From Ohtaekwangia koreensis (GTDB lineage: Bacteria; Bacteroidota; Bacteroidia; Cytophagales; Cyclobacteriaceae), in NCBI RefSeq assembly GCF_900167975.1, contig NZ_FUZU01000004.1, positions 372,001 through 436,000 of the forward strand: a stretch of DNA of 64,000 nt. Direction: 5' to 3'. How positions within the stretch are numbered: the stretch's first letter is position 1; each line of letters starts with the position of its first letter. Positions 1 to 8,744 of this stretch are shown here, in pieces. The notes beneath the pieces were generated by a model, which saw only the letters and a list, made by a program, of their open reading frames with translations, did no database searches and had not been told where the DNA came from. A program made the position numbers and the translations under genes.

Positions 1-1139
1 AAACTTACCATCTGCGATAATACAGTATTGCGATAAGGAATATATTTAGCATCGCTGAATGAATTTGTTAACGAGATGCCTAGCTTCAGTTTATCACGGA
101 ATGCTTTCTGTTCTACAGCCAGCTTTGCTATAATTCTTTTCAGACCGCTTTCGCGAATCACACCCTCCTGGTTAAAGTAATTCAGACTCGCGATATAGGT
201 TGTTTTATCGCCACCGCCACTCAGGGAAAGATTATGATTATGCGAAACCGCTGTGCTGCGTTGCACTTCCTTCTGCCAGTTGGTGTTTGCGCCAACGTCA
301 TCAGCCGGATTGAATGCAAGTCCGTTATCCGTTACAAAATTACGGAGTTGATTTGCATCCATCATTTCATATTCATGCGACACTTTGTCGATGCCAACAT
401 AGCCGCTATAGGTTAACAAGCCTTCCCCTTTTGTCGGACGTTTCGTCGTGACTATAATTACACCATTCGCGCCACGGTTTCCATATATAGCAGTGGCGGA
501 AGCATCCTTCAATACATCAATAGAAGTTATATCATCCGGTGCAATAAGGGATATATCTGCACCTATAACACCATCAATCACAAACAATGGTGACTGCGCT
601 CCGTCACGCAACGTAGAGGCTCCACGCAGAACAATAGCGGCTGCACGGTTTGGATCTCCACTCCGTGATATATTAAGACCTGGTACTTTTCCCTGCAGCA
701 GTTGCCCTACATCACTGATGGCACCGCGATTCAAATCTTCTGTCTTAATAGTACTGATTGCACTCGTAAGATTTTTACGCGACTCTGTTCCATATCCAAC
801 CACCACAATTTCAGTCAAGGTGGTAATATCTTCCATCAAGAGCATATCAATTACAGTCCTTCCATTGACAGGAACTTCCTCTGCAAGAAAGCCTATAAAT
901 GAAAACACGAGCGTTGCACTTTCATTCGGCACGGTAATAAAATAATTTCCATCGGCATCCGTAGTAGCACCACTGCCAGTACCTTTTACCTGAATGGAAA
1001 CGCCTGGCAGAGGGCCATCGCTCGAAGTAACTTTTCCTTTGACTTGCAGCGTATTTTGTGCCGCTACATCATCACTTAAAAATCCGGTTATACTAAATAA
1101 CAGGATTAACCATAGGTACAATTTTCTCATAGGCTTCAT
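1..1139 (-). CDS. SusC-type TonB-dependent outer membrane receptor, N-terminal part (runs off left edge)
   Basis: I translated this strand by eye; it is open from the ATG at 1139 to the window edge, so only about the first 380 residues are present. It begins with a hydrophobic signal peptide ending near VAAQN, followed by a carboxypeptidase-like regulatory domain (VKGKVTSSDGPLPGVSIQVKG), the EIVVVGYGT segment typical of SusC proteins, and a TonB plug domain with VPGLNISRSGDPNRAA, ISLIAPDDITSIDVLKDASA and ATAIYGNRGANGVIIVTTK. These are hallmarks of the SusC/RagA family, which imports glycans or peptides across the outer membrane with a SusD lipoprotein; the SusD gene is expected beyond the left edge. 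A second in-frame ATG lies at 1130. The substrate cannot be read from this part. Family assignment is firm; substrate is unknown. Confidence 0.93.
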   Translation of the reverse strand, partial: MKPMRKLYLWLILLFSITGFLSDDVAAQNTLQVKGKVTSSDGPLPGVSIQVKGTGSGATTDADGNYFITVPNESATLVFSFIGFLAEEVPVNGRTVIDMLLMEDITTLTEIVVVGYGTESRKNLTSAISTIKTEDLNRGAISDVGQLLQGKVPGLNISRSGDPNRAAAIVLRGASTLRDGAQSPLFVIDGVIGADISLIAPDDITSIDVLKDASATAIYGNRGANGVIIVTTKRPTKGEGLLTYSGYVGIDKVSHEYEMMDANQLRNFVTDNGLAFNPADDVGANTNWQKEVQRSTAVSHNHNLSLSGGGDKTTYIASLNYFNQEGVIRESGLKRIIAKLAVEQKAFRDKLKLGISLTNSFSDAKYIPYRNTVLSQMVS

Positions 1140-1227
1140 TGAGTTTGGGTAAACAATCGTGAATTCAACACGATACGAACATGACAATTAAACAGCAGTT
1201 ATTCCAACGCAATTCATACTTTACTTA

Positions 1228-1241
1228 CGAAACCGGTTTCG
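1228..1241. promoter_or_regulatory. Perfect 14-bp palindrome CGAAACCGGTTTCG, LacI/GalR-like operator
   Basis: A perfect dyad lies about 90 bases upstream of the SusC gene start. The core AAACCGGTTT with a central CG resembles operators of LacI/GalR-family regulators, which often control SusC/SusD loci. No LacI-family gene is present in this window, so the regulator would be encoded elsewhere. Position and symmetry are seen; the regulator family is inferred. Confidence 0.5.
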
Positions 1242-1262
1242 CAGAGTATATTGCTATATGCA

Positions 1263-1290
1263 ACTTCTTCGCAACACATTGCGAAGAAGT
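1263..1290. repeat. Inverted repeat, 12-bp perfect arms with 4-nt loop
   Basis: ACTTCTTCGCAA and TTGCGAAGAAGT flank the loop CACA. It lies between the SusC start and the divergent DUF4142 gene, 22 bases from the CGAAACCGGTTTCG palindrome. It has no T-run on either side, so it is more likely an operator or an RNA hairpin in a leader than a terminator. Confidence 0.6.
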
Positions 1291-1441
1291 GCAAAGAGAA
1301 ACTTAGATATATAGGTTGTAACACACAATTAATGATATTATTCCTCAGATGCTTGTTACAGGAGACATAACATTGACACTTTCTCGATGATTAAGTATAC
1401 ATACTACTACCCACAACGTTATTATATGTGTTTAGGCATAG

Positions 1442-1465
1442 TATTTTAAATTAAGCTTTAAAATA
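1442..1465. repeat. AT-rich inverted repeat just upstream of the DUF4142 gene
   Basis: TATTTTAAA and TTTAAAATA (9-bp arms) are separated by TTAAGC and end 7 bases before the ATG at 1473. The position suggests an operator or a leader hairpin; the AT-richness makes chance occurrence possible. Confidence 0.4.
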
Positions 1466-1472
1466 TAGCTAC

Positions 1473-2030
1473 ATGAAAAAGCCAAAGCACACTATATTGC
1501 TCTTCACAGTAACACTGGCAGGTATATGGGGATGTGCTACATCTGATAGAGACAATGTGGACAAGGCACAAAAAATAAATGCGCAGAAAGTTACAAGTGA
1601 AGATGTATCTGAGTTTCTAACGGAGGCGGCAGACGCACGCATGATGGGAATAGAAGAAGGAAAGCTTGCCAGAGAACGTGCTACTTCCAAAGCTATACAA
1701 GAGTATGGCGAATGGATGATTCGCGATCAGAAAAAGTTATTGGCTGAAATCAAAAAACTTGCAGCCGAGAAAGAGATCGAACTGCCACAAACAATAAGTG
1801 AAGATAAAAAAGACGGACTTGAAGACCTGAAGAGAAAGCGTGACAGAGATTTCGATCGAAAATTCTACAGGATGATGAAGATCGATCACAAACGCGATCT
1901 TAAGGAATTTGAAGAAGCCATAAAACTCAATGATGTTGAAGTAGCCGACTTTGCAGCAAAATATACTCCCGTTATCAAGGCGCACCTTGAACATTTAAAG
2001 AATATTAATCCTCAGCAAGCAGAACTTTGA
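1473..2030 (+). CDS. DUF4142 (ferritin-like fold) lipoprotein
   Basis: This 185-residue protein starts with a lysine-rich N-terminus and hydrophobic stretch ending in IWGC, a plausible lipobox with Cys21. The rest is helical and charged and matches the DUF4142 pattern: FLTEAADARMMGIEEGKLA, then KAIQEYGEWMIRDQKKLLAEI, then KYTPVIKAHLEHLKNI near the C-terminus. DUF4142 proteins are predicted four-helix bundles of the ferritin superfamily located in the periplasm or membrane; their biochemical role is not settled. The gene stands alone, divergent from the SusC gene and convergent with the RND operon, with a shared hairpin at 2127-2152. Family assignment is good; function is unknown. Confidence 0.8.
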   Translation: MKKPKHTILLFTVTLAGIWGCATSDRDNVDKAQKINAQKVTSEDVSEFLTEAADARMMGIEEGKLARERATSKAIQEYGEWMIRDQKKLLAEIKKLAAEKEIELPQTISEDKKDGLEDLKRKRDRDFDRKFYRMMKIDHKRDLKEFEEAIKLNDVEVADFAAKYTPVIKAHLEHLKNINPQQAEL

Positions 2031-2126
2031 GACTCGTAAAAAAGTAGAGCGAAGATAATAATAGAAGGATATATGGGGATCTAAATATTTATATTGGAGA
2101 CTTAAGGCGTCAGGGTACAAAAAATA

Positions 2127-2152
2127 AAGGGTGTAATCTTCATTACACCCTT
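2127..2152. terminator. Bidirectional rho-independent terminator
   Basis: AAGGGTGTAAT and ATTACACCCTT form an 11-bp stem around CTTC. On the plus strand it is followed by CTCTTTATAT; on the minus strand by a T-rich TTATTTTTTGT run. It sits between the convergent DUF4142 gene and the RND pump gene and likely ends both. Confidence 0.8.
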
Positions 2153-2180
2153 CTCTTTATATATTAAAATCTTTATCCTT

Positions 2181-5100
2181 CTAAATGTCTGGCGTGGATT
2201 GCGTTGTTTCGCGGAGCTCTGCCAGTTTTTTCTTCCCATAGGCCAACCGTGTTATCACGACATACAGCACCGGTACTATAAATATAGCAAGAAAGGTCGC
2301 TGCGATCATTCCACCAATAACAGTCCAGCCGATAGTTTGACGTGCAACAGCACCCGCACCGGAAGCAAGGGCCAGTGGAAATACCCCGAGTATGAATGCA
2401 AGCGAAGTCATGATGATTGGACGCAGACGAAGCTTCACAGCGTCAATGGTTGCCTCGATCAACTCCATTCCTCTGTCTACACGTTCTTTTGCAAACTCGA
2501 CAATCAGGATCGCATTTTTCGCGGCCAGACCGATCAACGTAATCAAACCGATCTGAGCATATATATTATTACTCAGCTTGGGCAAAAACGTCAGCGCCAG
2601 GATGGCTCCGAATGCACCCAACGGTACGGCTAACATGATTGAGAACGGTACAGACCAACTCTCATACAAGGCAGCCAATAATAACAGCACGACTACGATC
2701 GATAATGCAAAAATGACAATGGTGCTGTTACCTGCGGCAAGTTCTTCGCGACTTAATCCAGAAAAATCGTAACCATACCCGGCAGGGAGAACTTCTTTGG
2801 CTACTTCCTGCAAGGCCGCCAATGCCTGTCCACTGCTATAACCCGTAGCAGCATTACCGTTAATCTCTGCAGATCGGAAAAGATTATAGTGTGATATAAC
2901 CGGAGCACTTTCCACAACACTATAAGACACGAGCGCACTCAATGGGACCGATGCGCCTTCGCGATTCAACACATAGAATTGTTTCAGGTCATTTATATCG
3001 TCACGATACACTGTATCGGCTTGTGCCACTACTCTGAAGTTCCTGCCGTAACGGGTAAAATCATTTACATACTGACTTCCCATATAGGAGGACATGGTTG
3101 TGAAAACATCCGATAATGACACACCAAGCTTCTTCACTTTCTCCCGATCCACTTCAACATGATATCCCGGTGTTTTTGCTGTAAAGAAACTATATGCCAT
3201 TTGAATTTCCGGGCGCTGATTTGCCTTCATCAGGAATTGTCCCAATGTGCGCTCAAACTCTTTTATATCCGTGCCCGCCTTTTGTTCGAGCATGAAACTG
3301 AAACCGCCGGTTTGTCCTAGCCCGGGTATAGCAGGTGGTGGTACAATGATGATGTTGGCTTCTTTGATTGCTGCAAACTTCTGCTGCAGCTGTGCAATGA
3401 CACCAAACAATTGCTGTGACGGATCTTCACGCTCACTCCACGGGCGAAGCTGAATGAAGTATGTACCACTGTTAGGTTTGAATGAAAAGTTGATTGCGTT
3501 CAATCCACCTATACCTGTATAGTTTTTAATTGCAGGTACTTCGCGAATCATGTCTGATAATTTCGCCATCAGATCTCGGGTACGTGAAGAGGACGATCCT
3601 TCCGGTAACTCAAACGAGATGAACAGTCGTCCTTCATCTTCCGTAGGAATGAAACCTGTAGGTTTATTTTGAAAGAGTGCAAATGTACCTACATATATAC
3701 AAGCGAGTATAATCAGCGCAAGCGGCATAAGACGAATGCTGTGTCGTACACCATGCGAGTAATTTTCAGTGGTTTTTCCAAACCATCCGTTAAACTTGAA
3801 GAAGAGTCTATTCAATCCGCGCGAATCTTTATTAACGTTCATGGGCCTCAGCATCAGTGAGCACAATGCCGGTGTAAGCGTTAACGCGACAAATGCAGAG
3901 ATCAACACAGATATAGCGATGGTGATCGCAAATTGCTGGTACAAACGTCCAACTATACCTGGAATGAAACCAACGGGAATAAACACGGCCGCCAAAATCA
4001 AGGCTATAGCGATTACCGGTGCCGTTATATCTTTCATCGCCTTTCGCGTTGCTTCCTTGGCGGAAAGTTTTTCATGATCTATATAGTGCTGCACCGCTTC
4101 CACCACCACAATGGCATCATCCACCACAATACCAATGGCGAGTACAAAGCCGAACAGCGTCAGTGTATTGATAGTAAACCCTAAGGGTATAAAGAATATG
4201 AACGTTCCTACAATGGATACAGGAATCGCGAGTACTGGTACTAATGTAGCACGCCAGCTTTGCAGGAAAACAAATACAACGATGGTCACTAACAGTAACG
4301 CTTCTACCAGTGTGTGTACCACTTCTTCAATGGAAACCTCTACAACAGAAACGGACTCAAATGAAACTACATAATCAACATCGGCCGGGAATGCAGCTTT
4401 GAGTTCTTCCAGTGCTGCATACACTCCGTCAGCAGTAGCCAAGGCGTTGCTTCCGGGAGCCTGGTATATTAACAACATGGCCGCTGGTTTTCCATTGATC
4501 GCAGAGAACCGTCCGTAATCAAATCGTCCGAAATCTATACGGGCTACATCTTTGAGATATACCAGTGATCCGTCTTTCGGGTTTGTGCGAACAATAATAT
4601 TTTCAAATTCTTCCTGCGTGGACAGCCGGCCATTTACGGTTATCGGATACTCAAACGTCTGAGAGTTATACTGTGGCATACCTCCTACCGTTCCTGCAGC
4701 CACTTGTAAGTTCTGCTCCTGAATGGCAGCCGTGATTTCGCGGGCTCCAATGCTGTACTGGGCAAGTTTATCCGGTTTCAGCCAAACGCGCATACTAAAA
4801 TCCTGTCCGAGGGCATTGATATCCCCGACACCGGGAACACGCAGTAATGCATCGCGTACAAATATATTGGTATAGTTGTCCAGATATTCTACAGTATGCG
4901 AGCCTTTCGGTGAATATATACCCACCACCATCATGATGCTGGGATTCCTTTTTCGTACTACCATTCCCAATCTCCGTACTTCTTCCGGAAGTCTTGGTTC
5001 GGCGATGCTCACACGGTTTTGTACATCCAGTGTAGCAATGTTAACGTCCGTTCCAACTTCAAACGTAACGTTCATTTGCATTTGCCCGGTACTCGTACTG

Positions 5101-5345
5101 TTCGAGCTCATATACATCATACCCGGTGTACCATTCACCTGTGTCTCCACCGGAGTGGCCACGGTTTGTTCAACCGTCTGTGCATCGGCTCCGGTATAGT
5201 TACCCGATATAGAAACTACGGGTGGTGTTATATCCGGATATTGCGTCACTGGCAAATTAATCATCGCCAGGATTCCTACTAATAAAATCAGCAGGGATAT
5301 AACGATCGAAGTGACCGGTCTCTTTATAAATACATCTGAGATCAT
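2181..5345 (-). CDS. RND multidrug efflux pump, AcrB/MexB-like (HAE1 family)
   Basis: This 1054-residue protein is the inner-membrane proton-driven transporter of a tripartite efflux system. It starts with MISDVFIKRPVTSIVISLL, the usual first helix of AcrB-type pumps, has FGFVLAIGIVVDDAIVVVEAV with the paired aspartates of the proton relay in TM4, and the repeated second half with ALYESWSVPFSIMLAVPLGAFG and IGLAAKNAILIVEFAKE. Length fits the family (about 1030-1050). It is the last gene of the TetR-TolC-MFP-RND operon, 20 bases after the membrane fusion protein gene. Hydrophobic drugs, bile acids or similar compounds are the usual substrates; the sequence alone does not say which. Confidence 0.96.
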   Translation of the reverse strand: MISDVFIKRPVTSIVISLLILLVGILAMINLPVTQYPDITPPVVSISGNYTGADAQTVEQTVATPVETQVNGTPGMMYMSSNSTSTGQMQMNVTFEVGTDVNIATLDVQNRVSIAEPRLPEEVRRLGMVVRKRNPSIMMVVGIYSPKGSHTVEYLDNYTNIFVRDALLRVPGVGDINALGQDFSMRVWLKPDKLAQYSIGAREITAAIQEQNLQVAAGTVGGMPQYNSQTFEYPITVNGRLSTQEEFENIIVRTNPKDGSLVYLKDVARIDFGRFDYGRFSAINGKPAAMLLIYQAPGSNALATADGVYAALEELKAAFPADVDYVVSFESVSVVEVSIEEVVHTLVEALLLVTIVVFVFLQSWRATLVPVLAIPVSIVGTFIFFIPLGFTINTLTLFGFVLAIGIVVDDAIVVVEAVQHYIDHEKLSAKEATRKAMKDITAPVIAIALILAAVFIPVGFIPGIVGRLYQQFAITIAISVLISAFVALTLTPALCSLMLRPMNVNKDSRGLNRLFFKFNGWFGKTTENYSHGVRHSIRLMPLALIILACIYVGTFALFQNKPTGFIPTEDEGRLFISFELPEGSSSSRTRDLMAKLSDMIREVPAIKNYTGIGGLNAINFSFKPNSGTYFIQLRPWSEREDPSQQLFGVIAQLQQKFAAIKEANIIIVPPPAIPGLGQTGGFSFMLEQKAGTDIKEFERTLGQFLMKANQRPEIQMAYSFFTAKTPGYHVEVDREKVKKLGVSLSDVFTTMSSYMGSQYVNDFTRYGRNFRVVAQADTVYRDDINDLKQFYVLNREGASVPLSALVSYSVVESAPVISHYNLFRSAEINGNAATGYSSGQALAALQEVAKEVLPAGYGYDFSGLSREELAAGNSTIVIFALSIVVVLLLLAALYESWSVPFSIMLAVPLGAFGAILALTFLPKLSNNIYAQIGLITLIGLAAKNAILIVEFAKERVDRGMELIEATIDAVKLRLRPIIMTSLAFILGVFPLALASGAGAVARQTIGWTVIGGMIAATFLAIFIVPVLYVVITRLAYGKKKLAELRETTQSTPDI

Positions 5346-5365
5346 GTGCTTTTATATTTACTTCG

Positions 5366-6499
5366 TTATTTCGCTGCATTAGGTTGAGGTGTTCCTGCGG
5401 GTGGTCCTACCTGAACCTTCGCTCCCTGGCGCAGTCGTTGAATACCTTCTGTTACAATCGTCTCTCCATCTTTCAAACCATCACGTACTACAACGGATTG
5501 CTGCAGTCTCGTTCCTAATACAAGTCTGCGTTGCTGAACAGAATCACCTTGCACTACATATACATAATACTCACCCATCTGTTCGGTAACAGATTTATAG
5601 GGTATAACAACCTGCTCGCCTATATCCTGATTCAGAACATTCACGTTGACTGTCATGCCGGGAAAGAGTTCGCGTTTCGGATTCGGAAAAGTTAACCGCA
5701 CGGTAATCGTTCCGCTTTGTCTTCCTATCGCACGATCGATTGCCATAAGTTTACCGGGATGTTCGTACCGTACGCCATCTGAAAAAGTCAGTGTAAAAAG
5801 AGAGTCGATCGTACTGCTGCGAAGTCTATTGAATCTAGGAAGCTCACCTTCGTTGATCACAAAATCAGTCGCCATAGGATCTTCTGAAGATATAGTGTTG
5901 AGCAACGGTTGGCCTGGTGAAACCTGAGCGCCTATCCGCACTTGTGATATACCAATTGTTCCGTCAAACGGTGCTGTAATCACAGAGTAATTATAGTCTG
6001 TGGAAGCACTTGATAACTGAGCCTCAGCAGAAGCCAATTGTGATTCAGCAGTTTGATAATCTGCCCGTGCGTAATCTACCTGTTGACGGGCTATAGCTTC
6101 TTTCTCCAATAATCTTTCATACCGGTCGAGATCTTGCTTTACTCTTTGAAGATTTGCTTTTGCACTTTGAACATTGGCTTGCGCCTGACGTATTGCTGCC
6201 TGATATTTACTTCTGTCAATCTCGTACAGTTTTTGTCCGCGCGTTACTTTCTGCCCGTCCTTTACATATATACTGGTAATATACCCCGATACCTGTGGAC
6301 GCAATTCAACTTCGTTGATCGGCACAACGGTAGCCGGGTATACATCTGTACCGGTTACCCTTCCCGAGGTCACTTTCAGAACGTTTACCGGAACTGCAGG
6401 CGGAGGGCCTTGCTGCTTCTTCTGTGGATTTCCACATCCATATAGGAACGACAGAATGGTAAGGGTTGCGAATAGCTGGTGTAAATGATATTTTATCAT
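5366..6499 (-). CDS. RND efflux periplasmic adaptor (membrane fusion protein)
   Basis: The chosen start is the ATG at 6499, giving about 377 residues beginning MIKYHLHQLF; an alternative TTG codon lies at 6514. The N-terminus is a lipoprotein signal with LYGC. The protein shows the adaptor layout: VELRPQVSGYITSIYVKDGQKV (first half of a barrel-sandwich/lipoyl domain), a long Gln/Ala-rich alpha-helical hairpin (RQAQANVQSAKANLQRVKQ), then APFDGTIGISQVRIGAQVSPG and a beta-barrel/proximal domain ending near residue 365. It links the inner-membrane pump to the TolC-type channel encoded just upstream. The operon order and spacing support a dedicated partner of the 2181-5345 pump. Confidence 0.95.
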   Translation of the reverse strand: MIKYHLHQLFATLTILSFLYGCGNPQKKQQGPPPAVPVNVLKVTSGRVTGTDVYPATVVPINEVELRPQVSGYITSIYVKDGQKVTRGQKLYEIDRSKYQAAIRQAQANVQSAKANLQRVKQDLDRYERLLEKEAIARQQVDYARADYQTAESQLASAEAQLSSASTDYNYSVITAPFDGTIGISQVRIGAQVSPGQPLLNTISSEDPMATDFVINEGELPRFNRLRSSTIDSLFTLTFSDGVRYEHPGKLMAIDRAIGRQSGTITVRLTFPNPKRELFPGMTVNVNVLNQDIGEQVVIPYKSVTEQMGEYYVYVVQGDSVQQRRLVLGTRLQQSVVVRDGLKDGETIVTEGIQRLRQGAKVQVGPPAGTPQPNAAK

Positions 6500-6516
6500 A
6501 TCGGTATAGTTCAAGA

Positions 6517-7848
6517 TCAGTTCACGTTAATAATTCCTAAAGCTTTTTCATAATCCAGCTTGCTGGACAGCACCTGGAAGAGTGCGTTGTAGTAATTCAA
6601 TTGAGCCGTTTGCAGATCTGTTTCTGCCACTATAAGGTCTACATATGCTTTAATGCCTTCGTCATATTGCAGCTTAATCGTATTGTATACCTCTTCGGCT
6701 ATCACCGCATTTTGTCGCAACACCTGCCATTCATTATAATCGCTTTTATAATTAGCCAATGCGGTTTGATATTCCGTATAGATGGCCCGTTGTGTGTCTT
6801 CCATTTGTACCTGCAGACGTTCTTCCCGGAGCTGAGCGCGTTTTACGTTTTGAATGCGCTTCGTTCCTGTAAAGATCGGGATGGTAGCCTGCACACCTAC
6901 TGCTGATGTAGGATAAGCTTTATTATATAGTTCCGATAATGAGTTATTAAAGAACAGCGGATTATAGTTGATATAGGCTGATAGTGTTGGTAAAAATCCG
7001 ATCTTATAATAATTTGTATTCAGGTGCAGCAGCTGCATCTGGGTTTGCAATTGTTTATACTCAACGCGCGAAACATACGAAGGCGTCTGTGTAGTATCGA
7101 TCAGCAGACCTTCATTCATTAATGTAGCGCTGTCATAACTTAACGTCACATCCTTCTCAGGAGGTAAGCCCATCAACTGCTTTATATAGGCAAGCTTGGC
7201 ATGCGTAGATTCGAGCGTTCTTTTCTTGCTGCTCTTCGTGTTGGCAAGCGATATACTGGCGCGCTGATAATCTGTTTTATCCGTGAGGCCGGCCTGATAG
7301 CGATTGAATGCATCTTTATATTGCTTTTCCTGCCGCACTATATTTTCATCGAGAATGCGCAGTTGCTCTTTCGTAAAGAGAATATCATAAAATGCTTTAC
7401 TCGTTTCTACCACAGCTTCAATTTTAAAACTGGTTGTATTCTGCTCTGCCTGTAAACGGCTATATTTCGCTGCACGTGATGCCAGCAACACATCGTTACT
7501 ATATAACGTCTGGTTGGCTTGCATCAAAATGTTTGAAGTATACTTTGTTCCGACTGTAATTACCTGGTCGCCAAACACCGTTGACTGCCTGCGGATATTA
7601 TGCGCGGCTGCATATTGCGCAGAGATCTGGGGCAACCATGAAGAAAGACCTATGCGTACATCACGTTCAGCAATAGATTCATCCAACTGAGCCTGGCGAA
7701 CGGAAGGTGTATTTTGTAATGCATACGCGATGCATTGCTCGAGTGTAAAAGTACCGGGAATGGTATCTGAAGAATTTTGCCCATATACTTGTATAGTCAA
7801 GAGTGACCACATCAGTATGGACAGTACTCTATACTTTGCCATTTTCAT
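6517..7848 (-). CDS. TolC-family outer membrane efflux channel
   Basis: This 443-residue protein has a signal peptide (VLSILMWSLLTIQVYGQ) and the duplicated outer membrane efflux protein domain: FTLEQCIAYALQNTPSVRQAQ near the N-terminus, long coiled-coil segments rich in Ala and Gln, and a repeat motif KLQYDEGIKAYVDLIVAETDLQTAQLNYYNALFQ near the end. It would form the outer-membrane exit duct of the RND system. Its start codon lies inside the end of the TetR gene (20-nt overlap in another frame), which suggests translational coupling and that the regulator and pump are co-transcribed. Confidence 0.94.
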   Translation of the reverse strand: MKMAKYRVLSILMWSLLTIQVYGQNSSDTIPGTFTLEQCIAYALQNTPSVRQAQLDESIAERDVRIGLSSWLPQISAQYAAAHNIRRQSTVFGDQVITVGTKYTSNILMQANQTLYSNDVLLASRAAKYSRLQAEQNTTSFKIEAVVETSKAFYDILFTKEQLRILDENIVRQEKQYKDAFNRYQAGLTDKTDYQRASISLANTKSSKKRTLESTHAKLAYIKQLMGLPPEKDVTLSYDSATLMNEGLLIDTTQTPSYVSRVEYKQLQTQMQLLHLNTNYYKIGFLPTLSAYINYNPLFFNNSLSELYNKAYPTSAVGVQATIPIFTGTKRIQNVKRAQLREERLQVQMEDTQRAIYTEYQTALANYKSDYNEWQVLRQNAVIAEEVYNTIKLQYDEGIKAYVDLIVAETDLQTAQLNYYNALFQVLSSKLDYEKALGIINVN

Positions 7849-8473
7849 GTTCCATTTTATTTAACTTGATTTTTAAATTGCTTTGTTCAGGATAGCTTGT
7901 CCCTGCATGCGTAACACTTCTCCAACATGCATCAATTACATCTTTGATCTCCTCACCCTCCAGCACCACTTTTCTTAACCGGTGCATCTTTGCCATGGTG
8001 ATAACACTCCCATGAAACAGAGCACTTAAAATTTCGGGCCGTAGTGGCATCAGCATGTTACCCTCAACACCTTTTCTAAAAAAGCCAAGGAGTGTTCCGC
8101 GAAGCACACAAGCATTGGCATCCGTGAATTCATCTTTATAGTACGGAGAGTTCACAAACTGCTCGAAGAATCCCAGCACATTGGGATTGTTGATATAAAA
8201 ATCATACAGGTTGGCCCATAGGTTATAAAACTGCTCATCATACTTTTCGGACGATGCTTCTGTTTTGACAATAATCTCAACAATCTGATTCTTAATGAAT
8301 TGATATAGTTCTACCAATAACACTTCTTTGCTCTCGAAGTAATGATAGATGGTACCCGCAGCGACATTTGCCCTTCCTGCAATCATGCTCATGGGAGTGC
8401 CATGAAATCCTTTTTCGCGGATTAATTCGAGTACGGTGTAAAAAATAATCTGTCTTTTATCGGGTTGCTCCAT
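7829..8473 (-). CDS. TetR/AcrR-family transcriptional regulator
   Basis: This 214-residue protein has the N-terminal TetR helix-turn-helix: RQIIFYTVLELIREKGFHGT, then MSMIAGRANVAAGTIYHYFESKEVLL, the typical recognition helix and following segment. The C-terminal ligand domain is variable, with an aromatic-rich YNLWANLYDFYINNPNVLGFFEQ region. As the first gene of the efflux operon it probably represses its own promoter and is released by a pump substrate. A dyad GAATG-TT-CATTC at 8481-8492, just upstream of the start codon, is a plausible operator. Confidence 0.93.
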   Translation of the reverse strand: MEQPDKRQIIFYTVLELIREKGFHGTPMSMIAGRANVAAGTIYHYFESKEVLLVELYQFIKNQIVEIIVKTEASSEKYDEQFYNLWANLYDFYINNPNVLGFFEQFVNSPYYKDEFTDANACVLRGTLLGFFRKGVEGNMLMPLRPEILSALFHGSVITMAKMHRLRKVVLEGEEIKDVIDACWRSVTHAGTSYPEQSNLKIKLNKMEHENGKV

Positions 8474-8480
8474 GCCGATT

Positions 8481-8492
8481 GAATGTTCATTC
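8481..8492. promoter_or_regulatory. Operator-like dyad upstream of the TetR gene
   Basis: GAATGTTCATTC is a 12-bp dyad (5-bp arms, TT centre) starting 7 bases upstream of the TetR start codon. Such TGAATG...CATTC sites are common for TetR/AcrR-family autoregulation. Binding is inferred from position and symmetry only. Confidence 0.5.
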
Positions 8493-8660
8493 GGTTATTT
8501 GGCAAGTGTACGACATAAGCAGGGATTGAGTTCATCGCACATTTTGAAATCGTTTGATCTGGTGATGACCGGTAAAAACCGGGGGCGCATTTTTCTAATA
8601 AAATCGCGATTTAAACATTTGTTTAAAAACGTGACTTTGATCCATAATCATTGTCGGGAG

Positions 8661-8744
8661 ACTAAGTATAAATGCTTTTCGATACCACGTGCAACAGCAA
8701 GTTTTTATCTACTACTTAACAAGGTATACTTAGTGGTCACTAAG
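8661..8744. repeat. Cluster of ACTAAGT half-sites and inverted repeats at the end of the acetyltransferase gene
   Basis: ACTAAGTATA (8661-8670) is the inverse of TATACTTAGT (8725-8734), and CTTAGTG-GT-CACTAAG (8729-8744) is a second dyad using the same half-site. The last one covers the stop codon of the acetyltransferase gene. It could be a weak terminator or a protein-binding cluster; no T-run follows on the gene's strand. Confidence 0.35.

Noticed and set aside
448-945. Plus-strand frame of 165 codons at the left edge
   Set aside because: It runs antisense through the SusC plug domain, which has clear motifs on the minus strand.
1228-1241. Palindrome considered as a phage or integrase attachment site
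   Set aside because: No integrase, repeats at a distance or mobile genes lie near it; an operator is simpler.
2199-5282. Series of plus-strand frames across the RND pump gene
   Set aside because: All are antisense shadows of the pump gene, which matches its family over its full length.
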